Below are positions 1 through 11,712 of a stretch of 64,000 nucleotides of DNA, in pieces. Every line of letters begins with the position of its first letter. Positions within the stretch are counted from its first letter, which is position 1. Origin of the DNA: Symsagittifera roscoffensis (lineage: Eukaryota; Xenacoelomorpha; Acoela; Convolutidae); contig NC_087064.1 of the NCBI RefSeq assembly GCF_963678635.1, positions 23,362,509 through 23,426,508 on the forward strand. Reading direction: 5' to 3'. Below the pieces are notes generated by a model. That model was given only the letters and a program-made list of their open reading frames with translations, made no database searches and was not told the DNA's origin. A program made the translations under genes and the position numbers.

Positions 1-3000
1 CGGTTTTTTTTGAAAACAAGACTCCTCCGGATTGGTAACCCCTCCGAATCAGGAAAAATTTGGACCCCTCCTGATTGGGACCACTCCGCTTTTGTAAAAT
101 TAGCTTTTTTGAGACTTTCTTGATTTTCAACCTATACCCCTCCGGATACGTTCTCCGATGCTATTATGCTATTTGTATCAACTAGGAAGGGTATTTGGTC
201 CTTCTCTAGACCCTTCCGGATTGAAGTTAAGCCCCTTATTTGATAATTCACGCTAACGGTGAAGGGTCTTATCGCTAACCTAATTTCGGCTCTATCAAGG
301 TTTTCTGGTGCCTTTAGCCTTCCCTATTCTTCTAGAACAGCGTAAAACTGCCTTATTCAACCATTTCTACCCTTTCGTTGGGGTGTAAGGGCTTTCCAAT
401 TTTTTTTTTATAAAACGTGAGGGGTCTACCCTCCCGAATTGGTGAATTTGCTAAAAACAATCTGAAAAAAAATTCACGCTTACTTTTTCCAAAAATTTTT
501 GTTCCTATTAGTAAGCTCTGCTAATTTCTGATCTAATGGTACCAATATTAACTAGATCTGTCCAGTAGTTCTAATGTTATTAACCAAAACGTCTTTTTTC
601 TAAAGTCAAGAAATTTCTCTCTTATATGTTCCGCCTACTTTTTTCCGCAATTCTGTTCTTTTCGACCTAAAAATTGTTGATCCGAGCTCAGAAGGCCTAT
701 GCTCTTCTAGTTCAATGCAAAAAATCCGATCTAAAACGCTTTAGTTTAAAAAATTTTCGAAAAAGTATGCTACCTGGACCCCTCCGGATTGATGAATCAA
801 CTGAATCAAACACGTTAAGTTCAATTTCTCTGTAATCCGGAAGGTTTTCGATAAACGTGTCTTAAGACCTGTAGATTCACTAGTTGACGTTGTCCGAACA
901 ACAATTTTTACTGTCCTAACTAGTACCAAAATAGTTTCAACCACTTCTTAACTAAACTCAACCGGTTCTACTTATTATACTAGCACAGTCACGATGTAAC
1001 CAACTAATTTAGCGCTTTTTCCATTTAAAAAAAATATCGATATTTCAAAAATTGCGATTTGTGGGGCAATCAAAATATTGCTATTTTGACCCTAAAAACC
1101 GGTCCGCCTACTGTGTTTTTGACTGAAAGACGATATAGGAGTTTTAATATAGGCTATATTAGTAATAATATTAATAATACTATACCCCTCCGGGTTTGTT
1201 CAATATCGGAATTAAGGTGCTTAACTCGGATTTTCGCAGTTCGGTAAAGGGGCACTACAGTGCAGCACTGTCGAGACCCCCACATATTACTATCTTATTT
1301 TTTGTACCAAAAGGGATACAAAACTTGTTAACGATACCCAACAGTCGACTGTCGTTGTCGTTGAGCCCCTTCTTGTTGCTCCTTGTACTGCTTGCCGGAT
1401 CAGTCTTCTCCCAAGACCCCTCCGGATTGAAAATAAGAATGTTTCTATGAAAAAAGTATGTGTGTTGCACTTTTAGTTGGTCGCAGTACAATAGTCGAGC
1501 TTGTTTTATAAAGAAAGAGCTTTCCCTGCTTGGTGCTGCACCAAACAGACAAAACTTGAAGGCAGTTTTTTTCTCAAGTGGGCGTCTATTGCACTCACCG
1601 AGTCCTGTGTTACCTATCTGCCTCCGGACTGCCCGAGCTAGACCTACTAAAATCCTCGGGGCAGTCACTTCTCTCAAAAACGTTTTGGATTTCAATCCAC
1701 ACCAATGAGTTACAAACTCCCTTTGTTTTGACTTAGTGTCGCGAATATCCGAGTTTGGACCTGTTTTGTTTTGGTCTGGTCTTTTTTGAAAGGCAAGTTA
1801 CCAGTGCAGTCACTGGTTCCTAGACTGTCTCTTAATAACCTAACACCCCTCACTTTTATCTTTTCGTCTGTTTACTTAAGTCCTTAAACAAAAATAACAC
1901 CCCTCCGGGTTGACAAAAAACAGTACCCCTCCGGATTGGCAAAAGTAGGACCCCTCCGCATTGGCAAAATTGAGACCCCTCTGGATTGGGACCCCTCCGG
2001 TTTTTTTTGAAAACAAGACTCCTCCGGATTGGTAACCCCTCCGAATCAGGAAAAATTTGGACCCCTCCTGATTGGGACCACTCCGCTTTTGTAAAATTAG
2101 CTTTTTTGAGACTTTCTTGATTTTCAACCTATACCCCTCCGGATACGTTCTCCGATGCTATTATGCTATTTGTATCAACTAGGAAGGGTATTTGGTCCTT
2201 CTCTAGACCCTTCCGGATTGAAGTTAAGCCTCCTATTTGATAATTCACGCTAACGGTGAAGGGTCTTATCGCTAACCTAATTTCGGCTCTATCAAGGTTT
2301 TCTGGTGCCTTTAGCCTTCCCTATTCTTCTAGAACAGCGTAAAACTGCCTTATTCAACCATTTCTACCCTTTCGTTGGGGTGTAAGGGCTTTCCAATTTT
2401 TTTTTTATAAAACGTGAGGGGTCTACCCTCCCGAATTGGTGAATTTGCTAAAAACAATCTGAAAAAAAATTCACGCTTACTTTTTCCAAAAATTTTTGTT
2501 CCTATTAGTAAGCTCTGCTAATTTCTGATCTAATGGTACCAACATTAACTGGATCTGTCCAGTAGTTCTAATGTTATTAACCAAAACGTCTTTTTTCTAA
2601 AGTCAAGAAATTTCTCTCTTATAGGTTCCGCCTACTTTTTTCCGCAATTCTGTTCTTTTCGACCTAAAAATTGTTGATCCGAGCTCAGAAGGCCTATGTT
2701 CTTCTAGTTCAAAGCAAAAAATCCGATCTAAAACGCTTTAGTTTAAAAAATTTTCGAAAAAGTATGCTACCTGGACCCCTCCGGATTGATGAATCAACTG
2801 AATCAAACACGTTAAGTTCAATTTCTCTGTATTCCGGAAGGTTTTCGATAAACGGGTCTTAAAACCTGTAGATTCACTAGTTGACGTTGTCCGAACAACA
2901 ATTTTTACTGTCCTAACTAGTACCAAAATAGTTTCAACAACTTCTTAACTAAACTCAACCGGTTCTACTTATTATACTAGCACAGTCACGATGTAACCAA

Positions 3001-5424
3001 CTAATTTAGCGCTTTTTCCATTTAAAAAAAATATCGATATTTCAAAAATTGCGATTTGTGGGGCAATCAAAATATTGCTATTTTGACCCTAAAAACCGGT
3101 CCGCCTACTGTGTTTTTGACTGAAAGACGATATAGGAGTTTTAATATAGGCTATATTAGTAATAATATTAATAAAACTATACCCCTCCGGGTTTGTTCAA
3201 TATCGGAATTAAGGTGCTTAACTCGGATTTTCGCAGTTCGGTAAAGGGGCACTACAGTGCAGCACTGTCGAGACCCCCACATATTACTATCTTATTTTTT
3301 GTACCAAAAGGGATACAAAACTTGTTAACGATACCCAACAGTCGACTGTCGTTGTCGTTGAGCCCCTTCTTGTTGCTCCTTGTACTGCTTGCCGGATCAG
3401 TCTTCTCCCAAGACCCCTCCGGGTTGAAAACAAGAATGTTTCTATGAAAAAAGTATGTGTGTTGCACTTTTAGTTGGTCGCAGTACAATAGTCGAGCTTG
3501 TTTTATAAAGAAAGAGCTTTCCCTGCTTGGTGCTGCACCAAACAGACAAAACTTGAAGGCAGTTTTTTTCTCAAGTGGGCGTCTATTGCACTCACCGAGT
3601 CCTGTGTTACCTATCTGCCTCCGGACTGCCCGAGCTAGACCTACTAAAATCCTCGGGGCAGTCACTTCTCTCAAAAACGTTTTGGACTTCAATCCACACC
3701 AATGAGTTACAAACTCCCTTTGTTTTGACTTAGTGTCGCGAATATCCGAGTTTGGACCTGTTTTGTTTTGGTCTGGTCTTTTTTGAAAGGCAAGTTACCA
3801 GTGCAGTCACTGGTTCCTAGACTGTCTCTTAATAACCTAACACCCCTCACTTTTATCTTTTCGTCTGTTTACTTAAGTCCTTAAACAAAAATAACACCCC
3901 TCCGGGTTGACAAAAAACAGTACCCCTCCGGATTGGCAAAAGTAGGACCCCTCCGCATTGGCAAAATTGAGACCCCTCTGGATTGGGACCCCTCCGGTTT
4001 TTTTTGAAAACAAGACTCCTCCGGATTGGTAACCCCTCCGAATCAGGAAAAATTTGGACCCCTCCTGATTGGGACCACTCCGCTTTTGTAAAATTAGCTT
4101 TTTTGAGACTTTCTTGATTTTCAACCTATACCCCTCCGGATACGTTCTCCGATGCTATTATGCTATTTGTATCAACTAGGAAGGGTATTTGGTCCTTCTC
4201 TAGACCCTTCCAGATTGAAGTTAAGCCTCTTATTTGACAATTCACGCTAACGGTGAAGGGTCTTATCGCTAACCTAATTTCGGCTCTATCAAGGTTTTCT
4301 GGTGCCTTTAGCCTTCCCTATTCTTGTAGAACAGCGTAAAACTGCCTTATTCAACCATTTCTACCCTTTCGTTGGGGTTTAAGGGCTTTCCAATTTTTTT
4401 TTATAAAACGTGAGGGGTCTACCCTCCCGAATTGGTGAATTTGCTAAAAACAATCTGAAAAAAAATTCACGCTTACTTTTTCCAAAAATTTTTGTTCCTA
4501 TTAGTAAGCTCTGCTAATTTCTGATCTAATGGTACCAACATTAACTGGATCTGTCCAGTAGTTCTAATGTTATTAACCAAAACGTCTTTTTTCTAAAGTC
4601 ATGAAATTTCTCTCTTATAGGTTCCGCCTACTTTTTTCCGCAATTCTGTTCTTTTCGACCTAAAAATTGTTGATCCGAGCTCAGAAGGCCTATGCTCTTC
4701 TAGTTCAATGCAAAAAATCCGATCTAAAACGCTTTAGTTTAAAAATTTTTCGAAAAAGTATGCTACCTGGACCCCTCCGGATTGATGAATCAACTGAATC
4801 AAACACGTTAAGTTCGATTTCTCTGTAATCCGGAAGGCTTTCGATAAACGGGTCTTAAAACCTGTAGATTCACTAGTTGACGTTGTCCGAACAACAATTT
4901 TTACTGTCCTAACTAGTACCAAAATAGTTTCAACCACTTCTTAACTAAACTCAACCGGTTCTACTTATTATACTAGCACAATCACGATGTAACTCACTAA
5001 TTTAGCGCTTTTTCCATTTAAAAAAAAATATCGATATTTCAAAAATTGCGATTTGTGGGGCAATCAAAATATTGCTATTTTGACCCTAAAAACCGGTCCG
5101 CCTACTGTGTTTTTGACTGAAAGACGGTATAGGAGTATTAATATAGGCTATATTAGTAATAATATTAATAATACTATACCCCTCCGGGTTTGTTCAATAT
5201 CGGAATTAAAGTGCTTAACTCGGATTTTCGCAGTTCGGTAAAGGGGCACTACAGTGCAGCACTGTCGAGACCCCCACATATTACTATCTTATTTTTTGTA
5301 CCAAAAGGGATACAAAACTTGTTAACGATACCCAACAGTCGACTGTCGTTGTCGTTGAGCCCCTTCTTGTTGCTCCTTGTACTGCTTGCCGGATCAGTCT
5401 TCTCCCAAGACCCCTCCGGATTGA
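1..5424. repeat. Tandem 1,997-bp repeat, about 2.7 copies
   Basis: The block starting at base 1 recurs at 1998 and 3995 with only scattered substitutions; the third copy stops at 5424, where the sequence switches from the repeat to a unique tail. The period of 1,997 bp holds for many landmarks (for example 1059, 3056, 5053). The array runs off the left edge, so the true copy number is unknown. Each unit contains about ten copies of a short ACCCCTCCGGATTG-like motif. Open frames of 60-146 codons inside the unit repeat with it but look like chance frames. The content is homologous to the 5' leader of element 2 (compare 1150-1410 with 55084-55370, and 1578-1675 with 53305-53405), so this is an amplified retroelement leader and not a host satellite. 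Confidence 0.95.
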
Positions 5425-5801
5425 GCGCAAATCAGCAGATCCTTCCAGATTGAGCACAAAATAGCATTAATGTGCTTAAATACTCAAACAACCCTACAGT
5501 ACAAGCCTCACAAACGGGTTACAAAAATGATCATAACGATCCTGATTGATATAAATGCCTGTAACAACAATATATTTATCAACAACAAACGGGACGGTCG
5601 GATCACATCTTGTCTGGGGGGTTGATTTCTACTGTTTTTGGTTTTTTCGGTTATTTTTTTATGTTTTTTGTTTTTCTTGGGTACTATACTACTTTTTGTT
5701 TGGTTTTACTTATATCTTTAAGTGTTTTTACTCCCGGACCACTCAGGAGATGACGGGACCGCGAAAATCCCACCCGTCCTGGTTCGTGAATTTTCGGTCT
5801 T
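1..5801 (-). mobile_element. Element 0: 5' leader of a giant Ty3-like LTR element, left part
   Basis: This is the untranslated leader of a minus-strand LTR retroelement whose ORFs lie off the left edge. The 377 bp after the repeat array (5425-5801) align with 55380-55770 of element 2, including the T-rich stretch around 5615-5720 and the GAATTTTCGG end. The leader is cut at 5801 by insertion of element 1 and resumes at 27507: removing element 1 and one copy of the duplicated CTT rejoins GGT-CTT-GACTAGG, which aligns without a gap to GGT-GTT-AACTAAG in element 2. I see no gene here. Confidence 0.85.
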
Positions 5802-6696
5802 TGTAACAGTCGCCTACTTCGGTCACATATGAGGCTTGAGAAAAATAGGCCCTAAAACCATTGGCTCAAGAGTCAGGGACACTATCTCTTGTGTTTTTCT
5901 ACCTCAAAACGGTCGGAGCCAATTCGGTTCGCTTGCGACATGAGACTAGAACCCGTTACAGCTTAAAGTCTAATACCAAAATATCCTCCCACTCTAGAAA
6001 ATAAGAACGTCCCCATACTTAGGTCTCGAAATACCCAAAATACACGAACGCCGTTAAAAACATGGTCGGAACAATCCGTTAAGTTACTTTTTATTGGACA
6101 GTGGAACTTTGGTCCATTTCAGATGAATCAACCTAAAACTCGCCTTATCTCAACATAACAATCATAAAACACACTCGAGAAAATTAAATTAGGGACTCAC
6201 ATGTTGATGCACTCGAGTACAAGGAGTAATTCAATTGATAAGCAACTCGAGAATTAGATAATATAACTAGATAAGTTCAATACTAATCAGTTTTGATAAC
6301 AGAAGTAAGTTCTGACTCTAGAATTGGAGTTTTTGTATGAACCATTGGGACACTCAAGCTGTCCACCTTTCCATTGAAGGTTCACTCTGGTTCGTTTCGA
6401 ATAGTTGTTCTCTCTTCTTTTTCTTATCTCTCCTCCTATTTCGGGATAAGACAGCTCTACTCGTGTCTTATTCTGTATCTGGAAGTTGCGAATAGCAATT
6501 TCCTGCTGTTTTCTTAAGTATTTTCCCGCAATTGTAAATTCGGTCGTTCTGATTTTTCACTTTGTGTTTTCAGTTGGTGCGAGAAAACTGAGCATGACAG
6601 GCTCCATTCGAAATTTTGAAAATTAAAACTTCACTCCAAAATTACGTATTTTCGTGTCCCTCAAGGTCAAACTTCCAGATATGACCGACTGGCACA
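5802..6696 (-). repeat. 3' LTR of element 1
   Basis: It begins TGTAACAG and ends TGGCACA on the + strand, the inverted TG..CA ends expected of LTRs, and matches 26613-27506 almost throughout. It contains a CAAGAG..CTCTTG inverted repeat near its + strand start. It differs from the element 2 LTR over most of its length, so the two elements belong to different LTR families although they share gene content. Confidence 0.95.
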
Positions 6697-6709
6697 TACT
6701 CCCCGGACT
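6697..6709 (-). promoter_or_regulatory. 3' polypurine tract of element 1
   Basis: Directly inside the 3' LTR, the minus strand reads AGTCCGGGGAGTA and then the LTR start TGTGCC. A purine run next to the 3' LTR primes plus-strand DNA synthesis in LTR elements. The same CCGGGGAGT core sits at the same place in element 2 (33267-33279). Confidence 0.8.
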
Positions 6710-7113
6710 CAAGATCGATGTCCTCATCGCGTGCTGTCTCTGTCAGTGAATCCCCAGAAGCCCGAGTGTCACACAAGATACAGTGCCAGTGGTCATTTAC
6801 AGAAGTTTGCAGCAGACTTAAGCAGACAACTATACAAAATTTTCACACTATCGCTAAACAGCAATAAAAATCTGCACACACCTGCACCTATGAATTCTCG
6901 CTTTTTAAGCTGGTAATTTAAAATTTCTTTTGTCCTATTCAATCAAGAAATTGTCATGCAGCTATTTGATTTATATAATAGATCTAGCATATTAATAACA
7001 ATATCTCATTTGTTAAAATTTCTTTTTCGTGAACCCAGATTTATCCGAGTTCACCCTCGAGCCCCCTCCCTCTCAAGACTCAAGACTCTAGAATTTCCTT
7101 TTGAGCCACCGGC
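6710..7113 (-). other. 3' untranslated region of element 1
   Basis: About 400 bp between the ORF2 remnant and the 3' LTR. Short open stretches occur but I see no domain, repeat or RNA gene. Confidence 0.6.
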
Positions 7114-7812
7114 TCACCTCGTGTTCTTCGCCCTCGAGGTACCCGATCCAGATATATTTGACACTGTGATCTGTTTCAATAGTGCCCCTTCGTCATCGGA
7201 GCTGATCACAATCTCCTCCCAAGCCTTCAGCTGTTCATAGGATCGCATCCACTCCCTTTGCTCTTGCAATCTCTTCACTTGATTCGGTAAGCTCCTCACC
7301 TTTGACTCCCGGTTCAAACAGAAGGAATTGTGAAGACTCAGGCTTACATTCTTCGCCAGGTCCTCTTCCAGTATCGACTCCCTTGCTCTAGTGTTGTCTC
7401 TAGATACTCTACCCACTCTTTTCCACCCCATCGTGATCGCATTTCGATGGGTCAGCAGAGGTTTCTTGAAGGCATCTGGTCCTATCTCGGCCTGGAATTG
7501 TCGATATTCCTTTTGATGTTTCCTCATGTGATCCTTCGTCACCACATATAACCAGGATGTTAACGTCGCGCGAAACCAAGGAAAGAATCTCAAGCGGCTC
7601 CACATGTGTCTGATTTCCATTGGTATGGCAAATACTTTGCATGCGGTCTCGAACAACTCAAGTCTCCTGCTGTAATCTATCGCGTGAATCGACTCTGCTG
7701 TTGGCGTCTTCGATTCCCGATACTTTGCTATGTTTTCTTCCATCCATCGTAGAGCCAGCATTGTGCTCACCACCAAGATGGTCACTTTCTGTTGATTCTC
7801 GGGTAGTCCCAA
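7114..7812 (-). pseudogene. ORF2 remnant of element 1, C-terminal conserved block
   Basis: The 232-codon frame matches residues about 2739-2955 of the intact ORF2 of element 2. Shared landmarks include GLP followed by a VVS.MLA.RW segment, PWFRA..TSW, ..IGP.A.K..LTHRNA.T and NVSL.LHNSFC.NRE..V. It ends with an acidic tail and a stop at 7114. This is among the best conserved parts of ORF2 between two otherwise diverged elements, so the encoded segment was probably under selection. No known domain is recognised. The frame is shifted relative to the preceding piece (7864-8562), next to the HG..PCHCLAQT.W motif. Confidence 0.85.
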
Positions 7813-7863
7813 CGACCTGATTTCTTCTACATCCCAGATCAGGCAGAGATTGGCGTGGTCTGG

Positions 7864-8562
7864 CTACCACACTGTCTGCGCCAGACAGTGGCATGGACAA
7901 TCCCCGTGTGTGAGGTCGATGCTCCTAAGATTGCGTTCTCCCGAGGCTTCTAGGAGAGGCTCAAGTTCCATCATCTTCTCGTGTATCACGTCGACTTCTT
8001 CCAAGTTTGGAGCACCTACCATGGGTTTCCCAATCACGTTTTGTCTCTCGTGGTCACTTGTATTTTCGCTCTCCAAGCCTAGAAGTTCTTCACCCCAGAT
8101 TTCACTCAAGTCGTCCCTTTGTTCTTTCGGCACTGTTCCTCGGATCTTCCTCAACAGCTTGTGTGAATGATGTGACATCCGAGCCAGTCTTACACATTTG
8201 GGCACTGAGAAGGCTTTCTTTATCAATACCCTCTGGCTGGACACTTCTACCATCGCCATGTGTAATGGATAGTGGCTGCCACATAGGTTGGCCATCACTG
8301 ACCCCACTAGGGACTTCGCATTTAGAGGCAGACCATAGGCTTCGCTCATGGGAAATCCCATCTCCGCTTCGAGTCCAACCTTCCAACTCTTGATGTGTTT
8401 CTGGGTCACTTGCAACACTCCGGGCCATGACTCCACGCTCAACGCGGTCACCAAGTGGTGTTCTGACTCTAGCCTCTCCAGTGACTGGAGACTGCACATT
8501 CTTGAGAAGAATCCCAGAGCTGTTGCTAGGTTCACCGTGGTACTCGCGTAACACTCAGCCAC
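7864..8562 (-). pseudogene. ORF2 remnant of element 1, Cys/His-containing segment
   Basis: The 232-codon frame matches residues about 2487-2718 of the intact ORF2: VNLATALGF..., SLERLE..H.LVTALSVE, SVPKCVRLARMS, and finally THGDCPCHCLAQTVW, after which the frame is lost at a TAG. The conserved HG..PCHCLAQT.W motif could bind a metal, but that is only a guess from the residues. Just upstream, about 375 codons of ORF2 are missing compared with element 2. Confidence 0.85.
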
Positions 8563-8658
8563 TATCTGTATCTCACTTTTCTCCCTTTCAGTAATGTCTT
8601 CAAACCAGGTGATTAGGTCTTCTTTCTGGAAAGACTGTATCCTGACGCATGATCGTTC

Positions 8659-9282
8659 TCATGTTCTCATCGCTTCTTCAAAATGATCTTTTAACAAGTT
8701 TTGCCAAGTTCTCTTCAGTTGGCTCCCCAGTTCCAATTTATTGATATCAGCCTTCTGCTGGGTAGCCCAGTTGCGTCGTTTGCATGACACTCCACTGTCG
8801 AGCTTCTTCAGGCAGTCTTCCAATTCCTGCAATGTTCCCAGGGCCACCCACCACGGTCGGGAGGTGTTCCTCGTTTTATTCTTCTCAAGAGGATCGCTAG
8901 TCACTTGCTTCCCAGTAGCCTGGTGTTCATTCGAGACCCATTCTTTGCCGACGTCCACTTCCCAGGTCTGCCCGCTCGTCGAACCTCGCTTCATTTTTAT
9001 CCTCTGAGGCTTGAAGTCTTCTTCCGTTGTTGAGCTGGTGGGGATCTCCATCTCTTTTTCTACGTCGAGCAGTTTCCTTGGCTCGTAGCTACTCTTGTAG
9101 GCTGCTCTCTTCCATCGTGCCAGAACCATGGGGGCTGTCTCTCTCAAGTTCTTCTCAGAGACCGCATCCGCTGAAGGACTGCCCAATCCCTCCACGTCTC
9201 TCTTCCTCTTGCGAGACCTCACGTCTTTACTCGGGGGCGTTGTCGTTATCATTACTGATTCGACTTCCTTGTCTCCATCCAA
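8659..9282 (-). pseudogene. ORF2 remnant of element 1, basic linker region
   Basis: The 207-codon frame corresponds to residues about 1900-2110 of intact ORF2. It starts with a Lys/Arg-rich stretch (RSRKRKRDVEG) and ends with an LGSQLKRTWQNLLKDHFEEA segment that matches LLELSWRAALQKYFDETMNA in element 2. Similarity is low in the middle. Only 96 bp separate it from the next remnant, where element 2 has more than 1.1 kb, so an internal deletion has occurred. Confidence 0.7.
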
Positions 9283-9929
9283 CCCTTCATACTCTTGCCT
9301 CCCCCTGCTCGAGCCTTAAGGATATTAATACTTTTAATTATTTTACTAGTTCCGACCTTATCCCCCCTTACAAGTTCAATTATTTTATTGTCAGTTTTTC
9401 GTTTCAGAGTAGAGCTGTCTTTACATTTGTCTTCCTTGGTCTTCCGTGATGCCTTCCTCAACTCGACCATCTTGCTCAGCAGCTCTCCTCTAGCTTTCTC
9501 CTCCAGACCTGTCCCTATCAGGACAGGCTCTCCGAATTTCACCACCGTGTCCCACAGCTCCTCCTTGAAATCGTCCAATGTGGTGTCGTCGTCCACTTCT
9601 CGAGTAAAATCGCTCAGGAATTTTCGCCAAGCATCCTCATCCAGAGTGCCTAGGAAGGCATCCCTGTTTCCCTCGAAGGTGTTCTTCTCCCTTCTCTCCG
9701 CACTCAGGAAAATCATTCCCATGTTGGGATTCTCGCTCGTCAGTGGCAACTCTAGATTTTTGCGGGGAGATGAGGTCAGAGGTGGCGTGGGGGTTTCTGC
9801 CCAATTTTCTCCACTCAGATCTTTCAACAGTTCTTGCGTGGTGAACTCTTCCTCCGATGGCTTCTGCTCCGGTTTGTTTCCCACCTCCATATCCTCTCCT
9901 GTCTCCCGATTCTGCTTCTCTTCTCTCAA
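9252..9929 (-). pseudogene. ORF2 remnant of element 1, acidic middle region
   Basis: The 225-codon frame matches residues about 1690-1880 of intact ORF2. It begins Glu/Lys-rich and low complexity, then has AFLGTLDEDAWRKFLSDFT, which aligns with ISFLSTLPEEEWERYQMELE of element 2, followed by a similar helical stretch. The family is unknown. It overlaps the next frame by a few bases because of a frameshift. Confidence 0.7.
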
Positions 9930-9939
9930 GAATCCTCCT

Positions 9940-10570
9940 GAATCGATCTTCTACGGGACCAATCCTTTTATCCCCAGGGGTGTCCACTGATAGGGGTGAT
10001 GGTGTCGCTGGACCCAATTTCTTATACTCTATCAGAGCCACATACAATGGGCCTGCTGCATCCAGCTCCTTTCCCTCCTGTCTCATTTCCACCTGCTCCA
10101 GTCCGTAAGGTGCCCGGTATCTCCTTGTGGCAAACACCATCTCGTCTCCTTTCAGTGCGATATGTCCTTCATTCACGATCATCCTGCCATCGTCCCACAC
10201 CGGCAACTTGTTCTCTAGACCTGCCCGCTCAAGTGTTCTCAAGGCATCTCGTACCTCGAATTTCGGGGGCATCGACCCTCTCATTTTCTTGGCTTGAGTT
10301 GTCCATGAATTTATTTTCGCATCGCTGGTATGAAAATAAATCGCTGCAGAGTAGCCGATGAAGAGAGGATCCCAGCCGTCGATGAACTCCTTCTGCTGTT
10401 CTTCGGTTGCTGCTCTCGCAAAAAGGGACGGGACCACCAGGGAGCTGTTCATCCCCATGGTCATTCTCCTCACTGTTGGAAATTCTGGAATGCTTGCTGG
10501 CAGGACTTCCTTCTCCAATATCGCCTCTAGCTCCCTTTTCACCAGCTCGAAGCTTTTCTTCCATGCGGGA
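9940..10570 (-). pseudogene. ORF2 remnant of element 1, region before the acidic linker
   Basis: Within a longer open frame (9637-10875), the part from about 10570 to 9940 aligns with residues about 1500-1680 of intact ORF2: IPEFPTVRRMTMGMNSSLVVP matches the YPPIRRMLLGVTSPIIAP region, and WDPLFIGYSAAIYFHTSDAKINSW matches the MEPRFISWNVAAAHTFDFSFPDAW region. The first ~100 codons of the open frame read a shifted phase of the preceding segment and are not homologous. Function unknown. Confidence 0.7.
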
Positions 10571-10574
10571 ATTC

Positions 10575-10985
10575 TCAAGATACAGTTTCCGAGCACTGCA
10601 GTTGTCCTCGGAAACTGTATATCACCAACTCCGGATCCTTCACCTTTCCGAAGAGCACCGTGTTGCTCATCTGTGCCCTTAGCACCTCCTGCTGACACCA
10701 ATTGAGTGTCGTCCCATCTAATATGCTTATGAGGCTCACGTGGGTCACTGAGTATCGATAAGCTGTCACCAGAGGATCTGGAAACGCGAAAGTGACGGCC
10801 GGTCCATAGATACAGGTTACGACCTCCTCTAGCCCCCGGATCATCCCCATGGGGTCCGGTCTCATGGCCAGGCATAGGTCCGTCAACAGAGGCATGCCTT
10901 CATTCACTTTCCTCCACTCATCTCTTGTCTTCGGGCTCTTTTCTTCACCAGTCAGGTGCCGGTTTTGCATCAGTAGGTACTGCAC
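10575..10985 (-). pseudogene. ORF2 remnant of element 1, conserved GMPLLTDL segment
   Basis: The 136-codon frame matches residues about 1331-1455 of intact ORF2: QYLL.QNR..TGE, GMPLLTDL...MR.DP, YGPA..FAFPD..V.AYR.SV..V.L. These are closely spaced conserved blocks, typical of a folded domain, but I do not recognise the fold. Confidence 0.8.
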
Positions 10986-10996
10986 CAGCAGCGTCT

Positions 10997-11320
10997 TTAG
11001 TCCGGCAGCACACTTATACGAATAGGTGTAATACTCGAGTGTGTTCTTCCCATCGACAGAGGCTCTCCGTATTTCATCAGTCGGTGAAATGACGCCAGTT
11101 CCCCGTGGGTTAGAAGCACCAATGCCAAGTACCCGTCAATCCGTAGTGTGTCCACGCCCCGACTGAACATGTATGCTGGGCCCATATTGAACAGGTACAT
11201 TGGGTAAACCAGGTACAGTGCCAGCAACAGACTGATGGGCATATTCAATATTTCCTGTATGAAGGCTCCAAAGATGGTCTCTTTCGCGCTGTACACTCCA
11301 GCCAGGAACTCCTTTCCCAT
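10997..11320 (-). pseudogene. ORF2 remnant of element 1, hydrophobic helical segment
   Basis: The 107-codon frame matches residues about 1215-1310 of intact ORF2 (LLLALYLVYPMYLFNMGPAY against LVLALYVTFGHENFVKGPAN, then R.DG.L.L...T.G.L). The hydrophobic run could be mistaken for a membrane span, but in element 2 the same position contains His, Glu and Lys, so a buried helix is more likely. Confidence 0.75.
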
Positions 11321-11478
11321 AAAAAGGACTCAAGAACTCAAGAATCTCGTGATCCCTCCTCGTCCTCAGCTCACCCCTTGCGTGCTCCCTCCAGAATCAT
11401 CCAATCGTGACTTCGTTGGCTGCTGTGACGAACCTGCCAACCGTCATTTCCCTCTTCTCGGCCACTTCCAGCTGCTCC

Positions 11479-11703
11479 TCAAGAAAATCCCAGATCTGCT
11501 TCACCAGAAGTGGGGCACCTTCTCTTGTCTTCTCCCTTCTCCGTGGCGTTCTCCAGCCTTGGTGTCAGGAAGGGCCACCTGCCTCTCTCTTGTGTCAGTC
11601 GATACACCATCGACTCCAGCTGCTTCTCCGCTGCGGCCACGTTCTTCCTCTCGTTGCTCGGCCCTCTAGATTTACTGGTGGAGCTTGTGATGGTCAACTT
11701 CAT
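11479..11703 (-). pseudogene. ORF2 remnant of element 1, segment after the second SGNH-like domain
   Basis: The 74-codon piece is in the same frame as 11713-13464, separated by an in-frame stop. It aligns with residues about 1094-1145 of intact ORF2 (ERKNVAAAEKQLESMVYRL against IRKNMTSAEEDLMAMALRT, then L.PRL). It loses homology at its end through a frameshift. Confidence 0.65.
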
Positions 11704-11712
11704 GCTTCGAAA

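Noticed and set aside
1255-1695. 146-codon frame repeated at 3252-3692
   Set aside because: It repeats only because the 1,997-bp unit repeats; no domain, and the homologous part of the element 2 leader is not open.
10997-11320. Membrane protein in element 1
   Set aside because: The hydrophobic run aligns with an ORF2 segment of element 2 that has charged residues at the same place.
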